This document shows, in pieces, positions 46,590 to 58,015 of a stretch of 64,000 bases of DNA (position 1 is its first letter; each line of letters starts with the position of its first letter). The stretch covers positions 310,001 to 374,000 of the forward strand of contig NW_026516678.1 in the NCBI RefSeq assembly GCF_025766255.1. The letters run 5' to 3'. A model generated the notes under the pieces. It searched no databases. It saw only the letters and a program-made list of their open reading frames with translations, and was not told where the DNA came from. Origin of the DNA: Zychaea mexicana. Its lineage: Eukaryota > Mucoromycota > Mucoromycetes > Mucorales > Lichtheimiaceae. Position numbers and translations under genes: made by a program.

Positions 46590-48549
46590 ATGGATGTATT
46601 CAATAGTAGAAGGTCTAGCAAGGACAGTGAAGGTGGCAGCGCAAGCATAGATGGAAATAGTGGCGACGAAGCGTTTTTCCAAGAGTAAGAAACCATGAAT
46701 AGGAAAGGGAGAGCATGTAGATAGAAAAAGATAGAGAGGAATACAAGGATGAGAGAGGAGGGAGAGAAGAGGAGAAAGGTAACCTAACAACATGCTGACT
46801 AACACCAAAGGACGCAAAACCTTCGTAGTAGTCGATCGTCCCACCTACAACCGTTTGAATCAGTAATGGACGGACAATCGCTTACGACCGTACCAATAAC
46901 AAAAACGCACGCAGCATTCGTAAGCAAATTATACAAGTAAGCCCTCTATATTTGGGTGTGTGTGTATCGAAGGGGGACGGACTGGTTGCCAGGAACAAAA
47001 CTAAAGTTGTTCAGAATTGTTTACGAATCAAAGCATGGTAGAGGATTCTGAGATTCAAGATCTCATAACATGGTCAGAAAACGGCGACGTGTTTCGAGTC
47101 TTCAACCCAACGGCGTTCTCGAAAAATGTACTCCCTCGTTATTTCAAACATAGCAATTGGCAAAGCTTTGTTAGACAACTGAACAGTAAGCAAACACCAC
47201 AATATCATGGGTAGTCTCGCGTTTATTAAGCGCGATGGTGTGCGGGATGTTAAAGTGGATAAGATTTCTCTATTTCCAGTACATGTTACTAAACATACAA
47301 CTCATTTCTTTTCTCTCTCATTTCCCAAACCCTTTCCCTCTTCTTCCCTCCCTGTCGATGCACAAAAGTGTATGGCTTTAATAAGGTCAATGATATGATT
47401 CATTCCAACTTGCGGAACGAAAATCAGATATGGGAATTTCGACATCCTCATTTTCAGCGTGGTGCAGTGGAAGACTTACGCAACATTAAACGTAAAAGCG
47501 TCCGTTCCTTAAGGGCAACAGCACCTCTTTCCGTCACTGAAAGCGATGTGCAGCGATCGGAGATGCTGCATCAGAATTATGCAAACCTTGTGGATCGGGT
47601 GACTCGCATGAACACTGGATTCGAGACTCTTTTTGATGAAGTGTCCTTCTTACGTTCTGTTGTACTAAAGCAGCAAGAAGTAGGTTTCCCTTTTCTTTCC
47701 CTTCATCTATATACCAATGTGAATGCACAAACACTTTAGTATATAAGCAGTGCATCGGTATGAAATGGATAAGGTTCTTTTTAACTCATATCGTGTATCA
47801 TTTAATGCAGTATATGGAAGAAATCATTCAGGCACTAGCGCTTATAGGCCCCAATGTTAGTGGTAAGTTACTGCCGTTTTCACGTTTTCGAAAATGGAAA
47901 TGTTTGCTGCTACAAAGATCTAATTAATAAAACACATGGTGATGTTTTTTGCGCTGTACAGATGGAGGTAGGTTATTAGTCGCTCCATCAAGTTGAGCTA
48001 TCTAGATACAGATCGATATCTTTAATGCTGATGTATATGTAATGTATAGATGCAGGGGAATTCCAGGCACAGCTGAACAACTTGCGCGGACGAGCTGCTT
48101 CAATACGCCGACTATCACAGCCGCAATGGAATCATCTGGAAGGGTATTCCAGCAGAAATAGCAGCATGTCACCTATCCACTTAGCACAACGAAATAGAGG
48201 CGAGCGACTGCCGTCTATATGTGTCAGCCCTTTCCAAAGTATAGATGACCGGTCACCATCCCGACCTAGTTTTCGCGACACTCCAACGTCAAATCCTGAA
48301 GAATACAGCAACAATAATACTTCTAAAGACAGCGACATTACTGGTACAATATCATTCCATATTTATTTTTACTAGTGTGCATACAAGGGATCCATGTATT
48401 CTCATTGTTAAGTCCTCGAATTTACAGTAGAAAATCCATCCGCAGCAAGATCAGCCTCACAACCGTCATCTATGATGGCCTTGGGCAAACAATCATACTT
48501 GCTAAACCCAGCACCACCAGACGGTGACGATGAAAGCGGTAAGGACTAA
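46590..48549 (+). CDS. Heat-shock factor-type transcription factor
   Basis: An HSF-domain protein of about 385 residues in eight exons: 46590-46684, 46811-46936, 47034-47185, 47369-47679, 47811-47862, a 6-nt microexon 47962-47967, 48050-48343 and 48428-48549. The DNA-binding domain (about 64-165) starts THAAFVSKLYNMVEDSEIQD and continues LITWSENGDVFRVFNPTAFS, LPRYFKHSNWQSFVRQLNMY and GFNKVNDM, then WEFRHPHFQRG. A basic segment and an HR-A/B-like helical region (NYANLVDRVTRMNTGFETLF, EVSFLRSVVLKQQE) for trimer formation follow. The tail is Ser/Pro-rich. It could be Hsf1-, Sfl1- or Skn7-like; no response-regulator domain is seen. The stop at 48547-48549 lies after a GTAAGG, so an extra 3' exon (acceptor near 48765) is possible. 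Confidence 0.9.
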
Positions 48550-49119
48550 AGGAATTTTGAAACAACACATGGGCTGAGCATAATAGGATCTGATATCCAA
48601 ACATATCATTAGATAATACAATAAAACGGGAAAAAAACATATGAACAATCTTTCGAGACATCTACCTTCATTTATCAAGCCATTAACAACCATCATGCAT
48701 CATGCAAAAAATAACATGTATAATAGAAAGAAAGGGTTAACCTGTAATATGTTCATTTCTACAGGATATGATATGGGGAATATTAACTTTCAAAAAAACA
48801 GTCAACAAAGGAATGGACAACAATATAAAACGGGATGCGGGTATAAAAACATGGGTTGTGTGTATGTGTGTTGTGGATAGTCAGTGTTGGATTTTTTCTT
48901 TTCTGTATAAATTGGTGTATATATGTGTGTGTGTGTGTGTGTTTGCTTGCGAGCATGTGTGTTTATGTGGTGAGGATGCCATTTGTTATATAGCAGATAT
49001 TTTTTGTTTGTGGGTTAAAGCGGGTTACTGGGGAGACCTGCCAATAAGTTGTGTATATGTTTATACTTTGGGATATATGTAGTATATATGATTGTTTCTC
49101 CTCTCAGAAATAATCAGAT
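48550..49119. other. Convergent 3' region with TG microsatellite
   Basis: AT- and GT-rich 570 bp between convergent genes, with a TG run at about 48924-48942. A possible extra exon of the HSF gene could begin near 48766. Confidence 0.45.
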
Positions 49120-50742
49120 CTACTGCCAACTCCATACTTCCTTGAGCCATGATGCCAGGTCTTGTGAAGGGTCTGCACGTTCCTTGATAAACGGATGTTC
49201 TAACACTGCTTCAGGTCCCGGTCTTTCAAGAGGGTCCTTGATCAAACTAAATTATAAATATTTCATTTCATTTATACAGATTAGACTCAGTTATATCATT
49301 TAATATATTTCTGTGTTTTTTTTGACACTTGCCATTTTGAAATGAAATCGCGACACTCGGCAGATCTATCGTCACCCAAGTTTGGAAGAGGTTGGCTTAC
49401 GATAAAGTCCAGTAGCTCAAACACAGAGAGATGAGGTTGGCCAGGTGGTGGCAAGGCTGGATGGTTTTGGGCAACTTCTATAATCGTTAATCCGAGGGAC
49501 CAGATATCGGATTGGACCGAGTAAGTTGCTCCTTTGATACGTTCGGGCTAAAAACACGCACGAGTTACTACGCATTAATAAAAATGGTGGAATGGGAAAA
49601 ATAGTATATTAAAAGAAGAAAAACGCATACCGCCATGTAATACTGGGTTCCAGTAAATGTCTCGGCCATCGAGTTGATCAATTCACCTGAAACACCCAAG
49701 TCGCATAGTTTAATTTCTCCATTTCTTGTCATTAAAATGTTCGACGGCTTGATGTCTTTCAAATTTCGACATTATGCATTAGAGAGACGCTCATATGTAT
49801 ATCCTCCCCACTTTGCCTTTTTATAGCACTGATGTTTACCTCTATGAATTACATTTTTTGAATGCAAATAAATAAGACCTTTGCAGACCTATGATTTTAC
49901 ATATACATATTCAATATCGTGAGTAATAAAGGACGACGCGATTATGTTGCTGTTTGTCTTTGTTGATGCTGTTGAATCTTCCGCGGATGTGTGTGTGTCT
50001 CACGAGATCATAACACATGAAAAATGAATAAAGTTGGAAAGTTTTTCATCTTACCGATTCTGCAAGCCGGGCAAGCACCGTTTCGCCAATCACACCCTCC
50101 ATTTCGCGTGCACGTTTGTAGATATCCTCAAAGCTGCCGCCATCACAATACTCCATACAGATCGCGATCGTCGTATCACCGTCGTCTAAGAACGCACCGT
50201 AAAACGAAACAATATGTGGCGATTCGCATGTTTTGAGAAATGATAGTTCTCGCAGAATTTGACGTTGCAGCTGTGGTTCCGCTTCAACGGTAATCGTCTA
50301 CAATACCAAAACCACTTTTTGTGATGAGCAAACATTTGATCATCACTCATTTTTTTCACTCACTACCGTGATTATCACTAATTACTACCTTTTTGGCCAT
50401 GACCAAACCCGTGGGCTTGTAGCGAACTTTCCAGACAACGCCTGCAGCACCTTCGCCGAGCTTTTGGATGTTTTCAAAATCCTCGGGCTTTAGTTCGTCC
50501 GGGACATCGTTGTTAGGCACCAAGTGGTTCTGTGAACGGTTCTGGCTGACGATACGGGCGAGGTCCTCTCGCCAGTTGCTGCTGCTGTCGGTTGAGGTCG
50601 ACGGTTTAAGTGAAGGAGCACCGGCGCCTACGGCCGCAGCTAAACTTCCTTCATCGTCTAAACTGCATGGTGTTGTTGGTCTTGAATCGCCCAAGTTAAG
50701 ACGAAGGCCGGAATGATTCCGTAGTTTTCCAATTTGTGCCAT
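49120..50742 (-). CDS. MAP kinase kinase, Mkk1/2-Pek1-like
   Basis: A MAPKK of about 380 residues in six exons. The N-terminus is disordered. The kinase domain starts [20 protein letters not shown] (Gly-rich loop) with VMAKK as the ATP Lys, then [12 protein letters not shown] (hinge), [13 protein letters not shown] (catalytic loop, split by an intron) and [12 protein letters not shown], where the usual DFG is DLG. The activation segment [18 protein letters not shown] has S/T at the MAPKK phosphosites and is closest to Mkk1/Mkk2/Pek1 of the cell-wall-integrity pathway. Substrate lobe: [23 protein letters not shown]. The last intron appears to use a GC donor (TG|GCAAGT), giving FISKCLIKDP. Upstream kinase and MAPK target are inferred by family. 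Confidence 0.92.
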
Positions 50743-51321
50743 TTGCAAAGAAAAAAAAAGGCGTATGCTTTGTTGTTGTTGAAAGAGAATTAAAAGGTGG
50801 GGGAGGAGAGAAGTTGCTTAAAACAGTTGAGAGAGCGAAGAACGAGTAAAAGAGAAAGAGAGAGAAGACGCAAGGAAGAAAAAAGCCCAAAAGTTCTTTG
50901 TGTGACCCATAAAAAAAGCGCGATGTTTGCTAAGTGCGGCAGCTTTTCCGACCCGTGTGTGTGTCCACCATAAAGGATGTCACCAGACACACACTTTCTT
51001 TAACCCCTTCTTTCCTTGCAACAGGGAATTATTGGTTATTTCAGATACAGTACAAAGAGAGGAAGAGTATTACTAATAGTCAAAAAAGGAAGCATGCTGC
51101 TGAGCATTCATTATAAGAACACGTTTACAGCTATATGTAAAGTAAGTACCATATATTCGTTTCCAGGGGCAAAAAACTCAATAAATTTGATTACCATGGC
51201 AACATGCAGGTGGTTGCTATGGAATATTTGAAACACCGCCTCGGATTGCTGGCGGGCGAGTGGCACTTGAAGGTGAATCGGCGGCGAACATAGGAACGGT
51301 CTTTTCCCTCAGTACTGAAAG
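50743..51321. promoter_or_regulatory. Divergent promoter of MAPKK and eL37 genes
   Basis: 579 bp between divergent starts. The MAPKK-proximal part is GA-rich on the plus strand (CT-rich leader on the minus). No ribosomal-protein promoter motif is recognised with confidence. Confidence 0.35.
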
Positions 51322-52041
51322 ATGGTACGTATCCTGGAGAAGAAGGAAGGGGGAAGGGACAGAGGATGACGATGACGATGATGGCAATATAAAGAGAAAA
51401 TCAAATGGATGGATGGATGGATGAATAGATGGATGCGTCAACTACATACCACACCGTCAGCGGATATGGCCCTATTTCAACGCTTGTCCACATTTGCAAT
51501 TGAAACTGATTTTCGAATCCGTATATACGAACATTTCCACGAACCATTTTAGTCCAAGGGTACCACCTCGTTCGGTAAACGCCAGACGAAGACGCACACT
51601 TTGTGCCGTCGCTGCGGCAATCGTTCTTTCCACAAGCAAAAGAAGACTTGCGCTAGCTGTGGCTACCCCTCTGCCAAAATCCGCAAGTGTAAGTTATTGT
51701 CAGCAATTATTAGAAACTCCCTTAGGGCTTTGCTTTTTGCATTATTACTTATGTAACACATCTTTATGATGCACAATCACTTCAAACTTTTAAAAATTAG
51801 TCAACTGGTCCGAGAAGGCTAAGCGCAGAAAGACCACTGGTACTGGCCGCATGAGCCACTTGAAGCTCGTCCACCGTCGTTTCCTTAACGGTTTCCGCGA
51901 GGGTGAGTTCTTTTTACTTTTTTTTTCCTAGTGAGAATTAACACGAAAGAAAATAAAAACAAGAAGCTGATGTGCGTATATATTATCTAATTAATAGGTA
52001 CCCAGGCTGTCAAGCAGACCAAGCCCGCTGCCTCGGCTTAA
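51322..52041 (+). CDS. RPL37: 60S ribosomal protein eL37
   Basis: Four exons (51322-51324, 51553-51688, 51801-51902, 51998-52041) give 94 residues. eL37 is a zinc-ribbon protein of the large subunit core. Exon 1 is just the ATG, followed directly by GTACGT; the second exon begins TCC AAG GGT. Residues [18 protein letters not shown] lead to the zinc pairs CRRCG and CASCG around HKQKKT, then [18 protein letters not shown] and [13 protein letters not shown]. The C-terminus is TKPAASA. Codons are strongly biased to C-ending forms. A (GGAT)n run lies inside intron 1. The family call is certain; the start exon is inferred from phase and conservation. Confidence 0.95.
51408..51434. repeat. GGAT tandem run in RPL37 intron 1
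   Basis: A short ATGG/GGAT tetranucleotide repeat with one interrupted unit near its end, inside the first intron of the eL37 gene. Confidence 0.7.
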
Positions 52042-52461
52042 GTGTACTTTTTCGCGTTAGGGATGCTTGTATTTCGACAACCACAATATATACTTGTATA
52101 AAAAGCGATGTGTATCGTGAGAGTGCGAAATGCACAGTATATGAGAATTATCTGTTGTTATTGTCATGCTGATCGTTGCTGGGGGGGGTTTGGTTTCCTT
52201 GTATGTGTGTATTTGGGTATGGGCAGGGCACCTCTGCCGTTGGAACATTCGGCTTATGTGGATTTGAAGATGTACAGTATGGACATTTTTCGATGGGGTT
52301 AAGCTCCCGAAGGTTAGAAAGGATCACGTGCATGATCCCCACACCAATTTAATCGTTATTGTATTTAAAAGGACTGCTGTCAATTTGCGGTATCCGCTTT
52401 TTTTCTTTTTACCTCGTTTCTTTTCCCCACGGCGCTTACTCAAAGTGTCTGCAAGAAAGAT
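52042..52461. other. eL37 3' flank and acyltransferase promoter
   Basis: 420 bp between tandem plus-strand genes. It presumably holds the eL37 3' UTR and the promoter of the next gene. A poly-G run (52181-52188) is present. No further gene seen. Confidence 0.4.
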
Positions 52462-55400
52462 ATGAACAACAGTAAAACCGAAGAACGACTTCGGGCTCTC
52501 ATGGAAGACTATCATAAGAGTGGATCGTCGCCTTCGAACGTTCCTAATCTGTCCCTTGATTTTGATGATCCGGAACATGAACATCGTAATTTGACGCAAG
52601 TATTTTGTTGCCACCACCCCAATCCTCGTCTGCTTCCTACTGTTTCCTCTCGCTGCTGGGCAACAACCATGTTTTTGATTTTTTTTACCCCTATTCACCT
52701 CCTCTTTACGCCTCGTATAACTGCAAGTAAGAGAACTCATACAATCCTCACATGTGGGGCTAAATACTATATAGAGAGAAAGAACCTCGACGTATGAGAG
52801 AAGATCCTGTGGCTTTCATGCTGAATATTGGGTTGCATTATCAGGGCACGGTAACTTTTTCTCGATTATTTGCTTCAGGAACTGAGTGTATATGTGGAGG
52901 CGAGGATCAACTCTTTACTTAAATGGGTACATGCTTTGATAGGGATGGCGCGGCTATCAACAATACATTGGAAACAAGATTTTCTATCCCGGTTTTTCGG
53001 ATCGAATGAAGTCATTGGTTCTCAATAGTCGCAAAGGTATTACTTATCTACTATTTCCTTGAGCTAACTCTCTCTCTCTTTTGTTAAATAATGGATGTAA
53101 TGGTAAACTCGACCTATGTTCCTTCAAATAGTGGAGCAGGTGATCCAAGAATTAGCTGATCGTCAGGCCCAAGAACTTGTTGCTGTCCAAAAGAAAAACA
53201 TGACCGAAGAAGAACGCGCCAAGCGGATCATGAAGCAGCGAAAGCGTTCACAAAAAGAATTAGAGGCTGTGGCTAAAGGGATCGCTGAGAAATGCATCTC
53301 CACAATGGATGATATCCGCGCAGTTAGGTACATGCACATTTCACCAAAAAAGGATACTACACATAGAAGTGTAAAAAGGAAAGGGCCTTGACATAATTTA
53401 CTCAAAGACAAATCGGCCAAATGCTACAGATTCTTTGCATTTGCGCTTAACAATGTGCTGGTGAGGTTGTACCACCAGGGCGTACATATCAAAGAAAGCC
53501 AATGGGTCGAGGTAAAAAAATCACAACAGGAAAAAAATTGTGGAAATAACGGGAGCGTTTTATCTAACCGTGGTGTTGCTTATAAATGTTCAGCTGAAGC
53601 GCGTGGCCTTGATGGCCCAGCAGAAGAAGCAATCGTTGATCTTAGTACCGTCTCACAAATCACATATTGACTACCTCGTTGTGTCGTACATCTTCTTCCG
53701 ACTAGGTAAGCAATTCGCGCACGGCAACTCCCAGCTCCGACATATGGATCGAACCCCATCCATTTTTCATGTTGCTAAAAGAAACGACCACACATATATG
53801 ACACTGCTGTTTTGAACAGGTCTTCAGATTCCTCATATTGTCGCGGGCGAGAATTTGGATCTGCCCCTTGTGGGTCGATTGTTGAAATCTTGTGGCGCGT
53901 TCTTTATTAAGCGAGAGTGGGGTGGTAATCCACTGTACAAGACGATCATGGAGGAGTATATTACCACGCTTTTGTCGGAAGGAAGTACGTATTCGTTTGA
54001 TGATTAGTAATGGAGAATCTTTACTCTTTTTTGGCCACCGTTACCGAAGATCCTCATCAACCGAGTAATTACTATATAGTGAATTTTGAGTGTTTCGTGG
54101 AAGGAACGCGATCCAGATTAGGTAAGCTATCATCTATTAGTTGGTAAAAAAAAGAATGGAAATAGACAAGAGATGCGCGTTTATGGATTGTATCATACTG
54201 ACATGAAAAACTTAATATCATAGGTAAATTGCTCACTCCCAAACTGGGTGTTATTAAGATCATCCTGGATGCAATTGTGGATGACCGCTTTTCGGACTGT
54301 CATATCGTACCCATGTCATTGGGCTATGATAAGATAATTGAAACATATTCGTAAGTTACATGATAGTATAAAATACTTGTCAGTAATATGGGAAAAGATG
54401 GGGCTGATTAAAAGAGACATATGCGCGCACACGCATAATATTTTTTATGCATACTGAAACAGCTATGCGAACGAATTGCTCGGTAATCCAAAGGAAAAGG
54501 AAAGCTTATGGTAAGCAATATACAGTAAACAAGTTTATATCATGCGATCTTGCCTCTAAAAGTATGTTTTGATATAGGGGCCTCATCACGAACACGCGTG
54601 TATTGCAACTTAAATGGGGACGCGTCGATGGTGAGTCTTTATAATATAGCTAATGATCAAATGGATTCGTATCTTAAACTAACAACGGTAATTTCCATCC
54701 TCTTCCCATCTAGTCCGCCTTGGAAAGCCGTTTTCATTAAGAAACTGGTTAGAAGAACAGATTAAACTTCGTGGGTAAGTATCAATGTGGCAACGGATTT
54801 TATAAAGATCATGTACATCATGCGTATAGACTGCTGACCGGCTTTATTTTTCTTTACATTTTAGACCTATGGATCTGACACAAACAACTCAAAAATCTGT
54901 CCTTTTGAAATCACTGGGATACCGGTAAGTTGCAGATTGCAGATACTGAACCAAAAACACAGTAACTACAACGAGCTGAAATTATGTGTGTATATTATGT
55001 GTAGCATTCTGTCAGATATCGTAAGTTGTTTCTATATGTCTTAAAAAGGTTGACAGTAGTTGATTGTAGTAAGTAACACTTGTGCTGTTCATGCACAGAA
55101 TTCCGTCGCTGTTGTGATGCCATCAGCGTTGCTTGGCACCGTACTTTTAACCCTTCGTGGTCGTGGCGTTGGTCGGAGTGAACTTGTTCGACGCGTGGAT
55201 TGGCTGATCAAGGTGATCAACGCCAAGGGCGGGCAGGTCGCCGAATTCCACGGAATGTCCACAGGTGTTGTTGTTGACAGGTATAGTGAAGGAAAGAACC
55301 ATTCGCTTTCTGTGTATGTGTCTGCACGGAAAAATTCTAAATGTTATTTTTTTGGGATGCACTAGAACTGTCCAGATTCACAAAGACTTGATAGGCGAAC

Positions 55401-56638
55401 AAAAGGGCAAGGACTTGCTAGAACCTACGTTTTATGGTATCAACCCCTTTGAACTCTCTTACTATCGTAATCAAGTCATCCATATGTTTGTCGAAGAAGG
55501 TAAGATTGCTGTCATGTTTCGTGAAATGTACCTTTATTAATGTAAGGATATATTTATCTGCTTTTAGCTATTGTCTGCGTCGCGCTTTACACAGTAGTGA
55601 AGCTTGGTGGAAGCAAAGTTGACCAGCGTATGCGATACACCGACCTACTAGAGGAAATTTCGTTCTTGTCTAGCCTGTTGAAACTAGACATGATCTATAA
55701 ACCAGGAGGTGCTGAGAACAACATGCGCAGAACCGTGCGTTGGTTAGCAGATAATCATGTCATTGAAGTAAGCGATGACGGTTGGGTTGGTTTATCCGAT
55801 GCCGAAAGAGAATGGGGCCGCGAGAACTATGGTAAGTTTTCTTGCTTATCTTGCACCACTCCTCCTCCTTTGGATGATGCATGCTGATCCCTTTGCTCCT
55901 CTCCTTTCCTTCTTTGGACAGATTTCCTATGCTTCTTGATCTGGCCATTTGTTGAATCGTATTGGTTGGCTGCAGTGAGTCTATTCTCCCTAGTACAATC
56001 ACGTCGTGCGTACAGCCCCAACAGCGGATCAGCCAAAGCAGAGATGAAGCTTTTTGCAAACAGAGCACAAGCGCTTGGCAAAACATTGTATTACCAGGGC
56101 GACCTCGTAAGTTGCATAACTTGTATGCGTCAGAGTGTTACAAGGGGGACAAACCGAATTAATAAACTTTTTGCCCTTCTATATACTTCCAGAGTTATTT
56201 GGAGGCAGTTAATAAGGAGACGCTTAATACAGCATTTACGAGATACCAAGAGCAAGGCATCATGCTGCTTGCCCGCCATAATACCCCCAAGTCTTGGTCT
56301 GAGATTTTTTTGACAGAAGCATACGTTCCCGAACGCAAGGATGGCATCCTTGTCCCACAAGGCCCACTTTGGGATCTTGTTGAACATATTGGTCGCTTCC
56401 GAATGGAAGGCAAGAACCGAAGAGACAGTGCTACAGGTAGCTAATTACATATTTTTGTTTATCAAAATGAAAATCAAGAATCGAAGCTAAACTGTTATCT
56501 ACAATAGTGAGCACGCGTGTGCTTCGGTTAGCAGAAATCCTTGCAGAGGAAAATGCGGTTCCCTCTGCCAATCAAAAGGCGCTTCTAAAGAAGTTGACCC
56601 AAGAGAGCAAGCAGCAGGCGTCGTCATCTAAACTATAG
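52462..56638 (+). CDS. PlsB-type acyltransferase with peroxisomal signal (GNPAT-like)
   Basis: About 15 exons encode roughly 680 residues, matching dihydroxyacetone-phosphate acyltransferase (GNPAT) in length and order. It acylates DHAP (or glycerol-3-phosphate), the first step of ether-lipid synthesis in peroxisomes. Motif I is PSHKSHIDYL (HxxxxD); motif II is GAFFIKREWGGNPLYK; motif III is FVEGTRSRLGKLLTPKLG; motif IV is IVPMSLGYDK. C-terminal family segments follow: LLEEISFLSSLL, DNHVIEVSDDGWV, FLCFLIWPFVESYW. The last codons are TCT AAA CTA TAG, so the protein ends SSSKL, a canonical PTS1. Human GNPAT ends AKL. A mitochondrial GPAT role is the alternative, but no presequence is visible. 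The first introns (52.6-52.8 kb) are the least certain. Confidence 0.88.
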
Positions 56639-58015
56639 AAAAAACGCACACACACAAAATAAGGGTCAAAAAGAGAAATATCAAAGTATTGTTCTGGTTT
56701 TCAAGTCGCTGTGTGTCTTTCCAGTACCTGGTAGCGATGACAATGAAAGTCGGTTTTTACTAGAAATTTTAATTATTAGTTTCTTAATTATATAGCATGT
56801 TAAAGTATAAATGCACTGTCGGATCTCTTAAAGCTTGTACATTATTCCATTGCATGTTTGCTTGGGCAAGAAAGATACTATAGTATTGTCAGTAGCAGTT
56901 TACTAGCCATATTAGTAAGAAGCTATGTCATACTAAAAGCTGGGCTGGATGACCTAATACGAGGCGCCGCATGCTTCAAAATGCATGTATGTATGGTGCT
57001 ATGCGTGTCTGCCATGTTTCATTTTTTCCCTCTTCTTTTCTCAATGACCATGGATTCCTTTCATCAGCTGGGAACTTAAGGACATGTGTAATGTGAATTA
57101 GACAAAGGGAGGGACGTTGTTATTCACATAGACGATGGCGAATAATGTACGCTATATGCATGTCCATCATCTTTTATTACTGCTATGTGCTGTACTCCTG
57201 AACAAATGTGTGTAATTACCATTTTGTTGGGAGGAGGAGATACATGTAGCGAGCCCTTTTGGTTTCTTTTTCCTTCTTTTTTTTGCCCCATCCTCTGTTG
57301 TATGACTTTGATAGGCCCCATATGACGATGATCACGCGCATCGTGTTTGCGTACGTGCCTCGATGCAGCAGCAGCAGCACATTAACAACTTTGACAAAAA
57401 AGAGAGTTTGTGATCTAATAGTGTGAGAACGCCCGAGATCTGTGTGTATCACTATTCTTACGGGGTTGATCGCAATGTTTATTTCTGACAGAGAAACCTG
57501 ATTTGTTGAGTTGTGAGCAGCCTTGCATACGGACTTGCTAGGTGTAATGACTATTGGGCGTTCGGTGCCTCTTTTCGTGCTGCCAAGATTAAAAAGAGGT
57601 GCCGCACAGATGATTGATTGTAAGAAGAAACTCCAAACGAAAGGGGAAAGTAGTAATCAAGGAGATATGAACAGGAAAATGAAAGAAAGAGAGCTGCAAT
57701 GAAACGAACTGCTAAATTTTAGAGTATGAATCAAGAAGAAAAAAGGTGATGAAGAAGAAGATGCATTCCATTTTATTTGTAAGTGAAAAAGGGCTACATC
57801 GTCGTCACCGCCTTGCCTTTCCTTCCCTTTCCGAGAAGCATACATATTCACATATTCTCACACACTCCTACATCTTGCAATTCTACAAACCCAAAGCGCT
57901 TTCGCTTGCCTTCCCTTCCCTTCCTTTTCTTTTCTCAATTTCTTTTTGCATCCTGCTACTACTACAACTACCCCACAATCCCTTCACGTACAACAAGAGT
58001 ACGAATCCATTTTCC
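56639..58015. other. Upstream region of fungal transcription factor
   Basis: A 1.4-kb gene-free stretch. The 270 bp directly before 58016 is CT-rich and open in the downstream frame, but its composition (runs of CTTTCC, CACAC) is that of a 5' leader rather than coding sequence. Confidence 0.45.

Noticed and set aside
57746..58015. In-frame N-terminal extension of the transcription factor
   Set aside because: The translated extension is Ser/Pro/Phe/Tyr-rich with CT-tract composition, typical of a 5' leader. The ATG at 58016 is preferred.
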